A DNA stretch of 64,000 nucleotides. Origin: Maritalea sp049801075 (GTDB lineage Bacteria; Pseudomonadota; Alphaproteobacteria; Rhizobiales; Devosiaceae). Under the pieces are notes generated by a model. It made no database searches, was not told the origin of the DNA, and saw only the letters and a list, made by a program, of their open reading frames with translations. Where the stretch lies: positions 1,364,001 to 1,428,000 of the forward strand of contig NZ_JBNAGG010000001.1 of assembly GCF_049801075.1 (NCBI RefSeq), in the 5' to 3' direction. Positions 60,457-64,000 of this stretch are shown in pieces. The position numbers and the translations under genes are program-made. How positions within the stretch are numbered: position 1 is the stretch's first letter; each line of letters opens with the position of its first letter.

Positions 60457-60753
60457 ATGTCTCACGTTTTTGAAGTGGTGACTTACACTGCAAAGAATGC
60501 CGAAACCGCCCTTAAACTGCGCCGCGACGCCATGGAGCATGCCAAAGAGCTAGAGGGTTTTGTGCGTTATCATGCACTTGTGAATGTCGAAGACAAAACC
60601 CAGTTTGTCGATCTGGTGGAATGGGCCAGCCTTGAGGCTGCACAGGCTGCGGCTGAGAAGGTGATGACCCTGCCCGCCTTTCAAGGCATGATGGCGGAAA
60701 TCGCCAGCGTTGAAAGCATGAAGCATTTCAGCATTGATAAAATCACCGCATAA
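60457..60753 (+). CDS. ABM-domain protein (putative quinol monooxygenase/heme-degradation-like fold)
   Basis: 98 residues with the antibiotic-biosynthesis-monooxygenase fold, a dimeric alpha-beta barrel: VVTYTAKNAETALKLRRDAM, ELEGFVRYHALVNVEDKTQF, VDLVEWASLEAAQAAAEKVM and the end MAEIASVESMKHFSI. ATG at 60457 follows AGGAAAGGAA. Activity unknown. Controlled probably by the divergent WYL regulator. Confidence 0.82.
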   Translation: MSHVFEVVTYTAKNAETALKLRRDAMEHAKELEGFVRYHALVNVEDKTQFVDLVEWASLEAAQAAAEKVMTLPAFQGMMAEIASVESMKHFSIDKITA

Positions 60754-60757
60754 AAAA

Positions 60758-60777
60758 AGCCCGGCATTTGCCGGGCT
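60758..60777. terminator. Terminator between the ABM and LOG genes
   Basis: Eight-base-pair stem AGCCCGGC / GCCGGGCT with an ATTT loop; a T run follows on the minus strand, so mainly for the LOG gene, and it lies right after the ABM stop. Confidence 0.85.
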
Positions 60778-60785
60778 TAACTCGT

Positions 60786-61649
60786 TTAGCAGCCTTCGTC
60801 AGTGACTTTGGGCAAATTGTAAAATTCGCGCACAATGCACCAAGCCTCTTCGGCAGAATCGACTGTTTCAAACAATTCCAAATCACTTGGTGAAATGGTG
60901 CCTTCTTCAGCCAGCGCTTCAAGGTTGATGACGCGAGACCAGAATTCTTTGCCAAAGAGCAAGACTGGCACCCGTTCCATGCGACCGGTTTGGATAAGGG
61001 TGAGCGCTTCAAAAAACTCATCCATCGTGCCAAAGCCGCCGGGGAATACTGCGATTACCCGCGCACGCAACAAGAAGTGAATTTTACGCGTGGCAAAATA
61101 GTGGAAGTTAAAGCAAAGATCTGGCGTGACATATTTGTTTGGCGCTTGCTCGTGCGGCAAAACGATATTTAGACCAATATTGGGTGCATTTACTTCGACC
61201 GCACCTTTACTGCCCGCTTCCATTACGCCTGGGCCACCACCGGTGACCACGACATATTCCTTGTAGTCCAAGGTTTCGGAGGTAAGCGAAGCAAGGCGGG
61301 CAAATTTGCGCGCTTCTTCATAATATTTGGAGTTCTTTTCCAAATTTTTCTTTTGTACGTCGTTTTTCGCTGCCCAAGCATCCTCACCCGGTGCTGGCAA
61401 ACGTGCACCGCCAAACAGAACCACGGTTGAATTGATGCCGCGTTCGGCCAACCACAATTCGGGCTTGAGGATTTCAAGCTGCAAACGAATGGGCCGCGTT
61501 TCCTCAGCGGTCATGAATTCTTCGTCAGAAAAAGCCAACTTATAGGCGGCGGCTTCTGTTTGTGGCGTACGCGGTACCCTGCGCGCGACGTTGATATCTT
61601 CTTCTGATGTGCGAAGCGACGTGTGGTGCTGTCTGCGACGTCTGGCCAT
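60786..61649 (-). CDS. LOG-family protein (cytokinin riboside monophosphate phosphoribohydrolase-like)
   Basis: 287 residues. Basic N-terminus (MARRRRQHH), then the LOG core: VVLFGGARLPAPGE, VVTGGGPGVMEAGSKGA, a helix with TRKIHFLLRARVI and the signature FPGGFGTMDEFFEALTLIQ (PGGxGTxxE). Annotated widely as lysine decarboxylase but members cleave nucleoside monophosphates at the base. Start ATG behind AAGGGGAAA. Divergent from dapD. Confidence 0.9.
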   Translation of the reverse strand: MARRRRQHHTSLRTSEEDINVARRVPRTPQTEAAAYKLAFSDEEFMTAEETRPIRLQLEILKPELWLAERGINSTVVLFGGARLPAPGEDAWAAKNDVQKKNLEKNSKYYEEARKFARLASLTSETLDYKEYVVVTGGGPGVMEAGSKGAVEVNAPNIGLNIVLPHEQAPNKYVTPDLCFNFHYFATRKIHFLLRARVIAVFPGGFGTMDEFFEALTLIQTGRMERVPVLLFGKEFWSRVINLEALAEEGTISPSDLELFETVDSAEEAWCIVREFYNLPKVTDEGC

Positions 61650-61755
61650 AAATTTCCCCTTTTAGGTGCCTCGGTTTGTTTTATCTTTGCGCGTGAAGCG
61701 TTAAAGATGTTTTGGCTTGATTGCAATTTTGCGACCAAAGCGCGAAAAAGCGAGG

Positions 61756-61783
61756 TTGACAGGTGCCCCTTGCACGCTAATGT
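61756..61783 (+). promoter_or_regulatory. Promoter of dapD-dapE
   Basis: Consensus TTGACA (61756-61761), 16-base spacer, TAATGT (61778-61783), 40 bases before dapD. Confidence 0.6.
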
Positions 61784-61822
61784 CTCGCCAAAGAAATTGC
61801 CCATCCCTAAGGAGACCCGCTC

Positions 61823-62671
61823 ATGGATCGCGCCGAACTGGCTCAAACTATTGATAGTGCATTTGATAATCGTGATGAGATCACTTTTGCAACACAAGGT
61901 GTTGTCCGCGAAGCCGTGGAAGAAGCCCTTGAATTGATGGACCGCGGCGAAGCCCGCGTGGCCGAGCAAAATGATCAGGGCGAATGGGTGGTCAATCAAT
62001 GGCTGAAAAAGGCCGTGCTGCTGTCGTTCCGTTTGAACGATATGGACGTGATTGAAGGCGGCCCCGGTGGCGCCACATGGTGGGACAAAGTGCCGTCTAA
62101 ATTTGCAGGTTGGGGCGACAATCGTTTCCGCGAGGCAGGTTTCCGCGCTGTGCCGGGCGCAATTGTGCGTAAATCAGCGCATATTGGCCGCAATGTGGTT
62201 TTGATGCCATCTTTCGTGAATCTTGGCGCCTATGTCGATGATGGCTGCATGGTGGACACGTGGGCCACTGTTGGCTCTTGCGCGCAAATCGGTAAAGGCG
62301 TTCACCTTTCTGGCGGTGTGGGCATTGGCGGCGTTTTGGAGCCATTGCAAGCTGGCCCTGTGATCATTGAAGATGATTGCTTTATCGGCGCGCGGTCTGA
62401 AATTGTGGAAGGCGTCCGCGTGGGCAAAGGCTCTGTGATTTCCATGGGCGTGTTCATTGGCCAATCCACCAAAATTGTGAACCGGGAAACTGGTGAAATT
62501 CATATGGGTGAAGTGCCGCCATATTCTGTTGTGGTTTCTGGATCTATGCCGGGCAAACCTTTCCCAGATGGCACACCGGTCCCCAGCCTTTATTGCGCGG
62601 TGATCGTGAAGCAGGTGGATGAGCGCACCCGCTCTAAAACCTCCATCAACGATCTGCTTCGGGAGGCGTAA
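61823..62671 (+). CDS. dapD: 2,3,4,5-tetrahydropyridine-2,6-dicarboxylate N-succinyltransferase
   Basis: Succinylates tetrahydrodipicolinate in the lysine and meso-diaminopimelate pathway feeding peptidoglycan. 282 residues: helical N-terminus, then hexapeptide beta helix with AHIGRNVVLMPSFVNLGAYV, GTWATVGSCAQIG-type repeat (VDTWATVGSCAQIGKGVHLS), GGVLEPLQAGPVIIEDDCFI and GEVPPYSVVVSGSMPG. AAGGAG upstream. dapE starts on the next base after its stop. Confidence 0.97.
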   Translation: MDRAELAQTIDSAFDNRDEITFATQGVVREAVEEALELMDRGEARVAEQNDQGEWVVNQWLKKAVLLSFRLNDMDVIEGGPGGATWWDKVPSKFAGWGDNRFREAGFRAVPGAIVRKSAHIGRNVVLMPSFVNLGAYVDDGCMVDTWATVGSCAQIGKGVHLSGGVGIGGVLEPLQAGPVIIEDDCFIGARSEIVEGVRVGKGSVISMGVFIGQSTKIVNRETGEIHMGEVPPYSVVVSGSMPGKPFPDGTPVPSLYCAVIVKQVDERTRSKTSINDLLREA

Positions 62672-63832
62672 GTGAGCCAGGCACTCGATCTTTTACGGGA
62701 TTTGATCCGCTGTAAATCAGTGACGCCCGCCAATGATGGCGCGTTGGAAATCTTGCAAGATTTTCTGACGCCCTTGGGGTTCGAGTGCCACATGCTCACT
62801 TTTGAGGGCGACGGCTCTTATCCGGTGCAAAATCTGTTTGCGACCCGTGGTACGGGTGGCCGACACTTGTTGTTTGCAGGGCACACCGACGTGGTGCCAG
62901 TGGGCGACGAAGCGGCTTGGACACACGATCCCTTCAGCGCAGACGAAGTGGATGGCGTGATGTGGGGCCGTGGTGCGGTAGATATGAAAAGCGGCGTTGC
63001 CGCTTTTTGCGCCGCATTGCCCGAGCTGGTAGAGAGTGGCGAGGCCGACAAAGGCACAATCTCGCTGCTGATCACCGGCGATGAAGAAAGCGATGCGGTG
63101 AATGGCACCGTGAAAGCGCTACAATGGGCAAAAGAGCAAGGCTATCAATTTGACTTTGGCCTTGTGGGCGAACCATCCAGCGCAGAAGAATTTGGCGATG
63201 TGGTGAAGATTGGTCGCCGAGGCTCTTTGAGTTTCACCATCACCGTGACTGGCACCCAAGGCCATGTTGCCTATCCACATAAAGCGAATAATCCGCTGCC
63301 TGTGCTGTCCAAAATTGCAGCGCAGCTTTCAGATGCGACCTTGGATGAGGGCAATGAAAATTTCCAAGCGACCAATTTGGAACTGACCACCATTGATGTG
63401 GGCAATAAAGCCGGCAATGTGATCCCCGCGCGCGGGTCCATGCATGGCAATGTTCGGTTCAACGATATTTGGGATGCATTCAAGCTGGAATATTGGCTGG
63501 GCCAGCAAATTTTGGCGGTGCCTGCGAATGGATGTGATGTGGAATTGAAAATCCATCACCCAGTGTCGCGGTCATTTGTCTCAAATGATTCAGCAGATGT
63601 AGATTTGCTCATTGAAACCGTGCAAAAACACGCCAATATAACACCTATCCGCTCCACTGGTGGCGGCACTTCAGATGCGCGGTTTATTGCTGATTATTGC
63701 CCGGTTGCCGAATTTGGCTTGGTGGGCAAAGGCATGCACCAAGTGGACGAGCAAGTGCCTATGGCCATGGTGGAACGGCTGCAAAGCGTTTACACAGACT
63801 ATTTGCGTGCCTTTCTAAACCAAAAGAGCTGA
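62672..63832 (+). CDS. dapE: Succinyl-diaminopimelate desuccinylase
   Basis: Zinc M20 hydrolase releasing LL-diaminopimelate. 386 residues. LIRCKSVTPANDGALE, metal ligands in FAGHTDVVPVGD and WGRGAVDMKSGVAA, catalytic Glu pair in TGDEESDAVNGT, dimerisation domain with GRRGSLSFTITVTGTQGHVA and STGGGTSDARFI, and EFGLVGKGMHQVDEQVP at the end. GTG start with GGGAGG inside the dapD end. Same operon as dapD. Confidence 0.96.
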   Translation: MSQALDLLRDLIRCKSVTPANDGALEILQDFLTPLGFECHMLTFEGDGSYPVQNLFATRGTGGRHLLFAGHTDVVPVGDEAAWTHDPFSADEVDGVMWGRGAVDMKSGVAAFCAALPELVESGEADKGTISLLITGDEESDAVNGTVKALQWAKEQGYQFDFGLVGEPSSAEEFGDVVKIGRRGSLSFTITVTGTQGHVAYPHKANNPLPVLSKIAAQLSDATLDEGNENFQATNLELTTIDVGNKAGNVIPARGSMHGNVRFNDIWDAFKLEYWLGQQILAVPANGCDVELKIHHPVSRSFVSNDSADVDLLIETVQKHANITPIRSTGGGTSDARFIADYCPVAEFGLVGKGMHQVDEQVPMAMVERLQSVYTDYLRAFLNQKS

Positions 63833-63833
63833 T

Positions 63834-64000
63834 ATGAATAACCGCCCCTACTTTGAAGAAATGATCGACGCCGCCAAAGGTGTCTTTGCGCTGATCCGTG
63901 GGGAAAAGGACAAAATTGGCTATTTCAATTTTAGCCAGGCGGGGCTGGTAGGCAGCTTTATTGCGGTATTTATTGGCCTATTTTTGCAAGAACTATTTTC
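63834..64000 (+). CDS. Membrane protein, N-terminal part only (cut by right edge)
   Basis: 55 codons visible: MNNRPYFEEMIDAAKGVFAL, then GEKDKIGYFNFSQAG and a hydrophobic stretch LVGSFIAVFIGLFLQELF. Starts one base after the dapE stop, so third gene of that operon. I do not recognise the family from this fragment; a multi-helix membrane protein is likely. Confidence 0.75.
   Translation, partial: MNNRPYFEEMIDAAKGVFALIRGEKDKIGYFNFSQAGLVGSFIAVFIGLFLQELF

Overview
The window reads as a chromosomal segment of an alphaproteobacterium of the Hyphomicrobiales (Rhizobiales) type. The evidence is a rhizobial-style chemotaxis cluster with two CheY proteins, CheD and a CheT-like DxxxQ protein; ribosomal protein L21 carrying a helix-hairpin-helix tail; the order rplU-rpmA-acetyltransferases-obgE-proB-proA-nadD-rsfS-rlmH-envC-ctpA-polysaccharide deacetylase-rppH; and the order rpmH-rnpA-yidC-engB-argB-HAD hydrolase-dapD-dapE. 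Base composition is moderate rather than GC-rich. Genus cannot be fixed from sequence alone; a marine Devosiaceae-like organism is a guess.

Layout. 1-4450: phosphate regulon (phoR, then pstS-pstC-pstA behind a clear PhoB box), running off the left edge. 4674-9834: PPK2 polyphosphate kinase, a YkuD L,D-transpeptidase, then malate synthase G with an IclR regulator translated directly behind it and an IclR-type operator upstream. 10020-20370: chemotaxis locus on the minus strand (STAS, cheY1, cheA, cheW, cheD, cheR, cheB, cheY2, mcp), interrupted by one plus-strand gene for a CheT/CheZ-like DxxxQ protein. 20502-22221: a 3-hydroxyisobutyryl-CoA hydrolase type enzyme and a PPOX flavoprotein, divergent. 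22575-28356: a five-gene peptide/nickel-type ABC transporter. 28628-36402: ribosomal and housekeeping operon. 36522-41614: cell-envelope genes (EnvC-like activator, CtpA, deacetylase), rppH and an amino-acid racemase. 41611-46282: accessory transport and regulation (membrane protein, Crp-like regulator, BCCT carrier, MFS carrier), then tRNA-Arg. 46663-50349: VTT membrane protein, flavin disulfide oxidoreductase and a histidine kinase in one operon. 50665-64000: rpmH-rnpA-yidC, a CatB/Vat-like acetyltransferase, engB, a GGDEF-EAL protein, a class I amidotransferase, argB, HAD hydrolase, WYL regulator with a divergent ABM monooxygenase, a LOG protein, dapD, dapE and a cut membrane gene.

The strongest second-look item is in the chemotaxis locus. 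The DxxxQ protein (16192-16542, plus strand) and CheD (15450-16040, minus strand) end in the same residues, DDIELF-stop, and 20 of the last 21 bases of the two genes are identical. The tail resembles in position and character the CheY-docking C-terminus of CheZ, so both proteins may dock on the same partner. The receptor gene in the cluster ends in a W-x-x-F tail like a CheR/CheB tether. Other notable points are an apparent ATT start codon in the first ABC ATPase gene, three tandem RimJ/RimL-type acetyltransferases ahead of obgE, and several well-placed dyad operators beside the regulators that probably use them.
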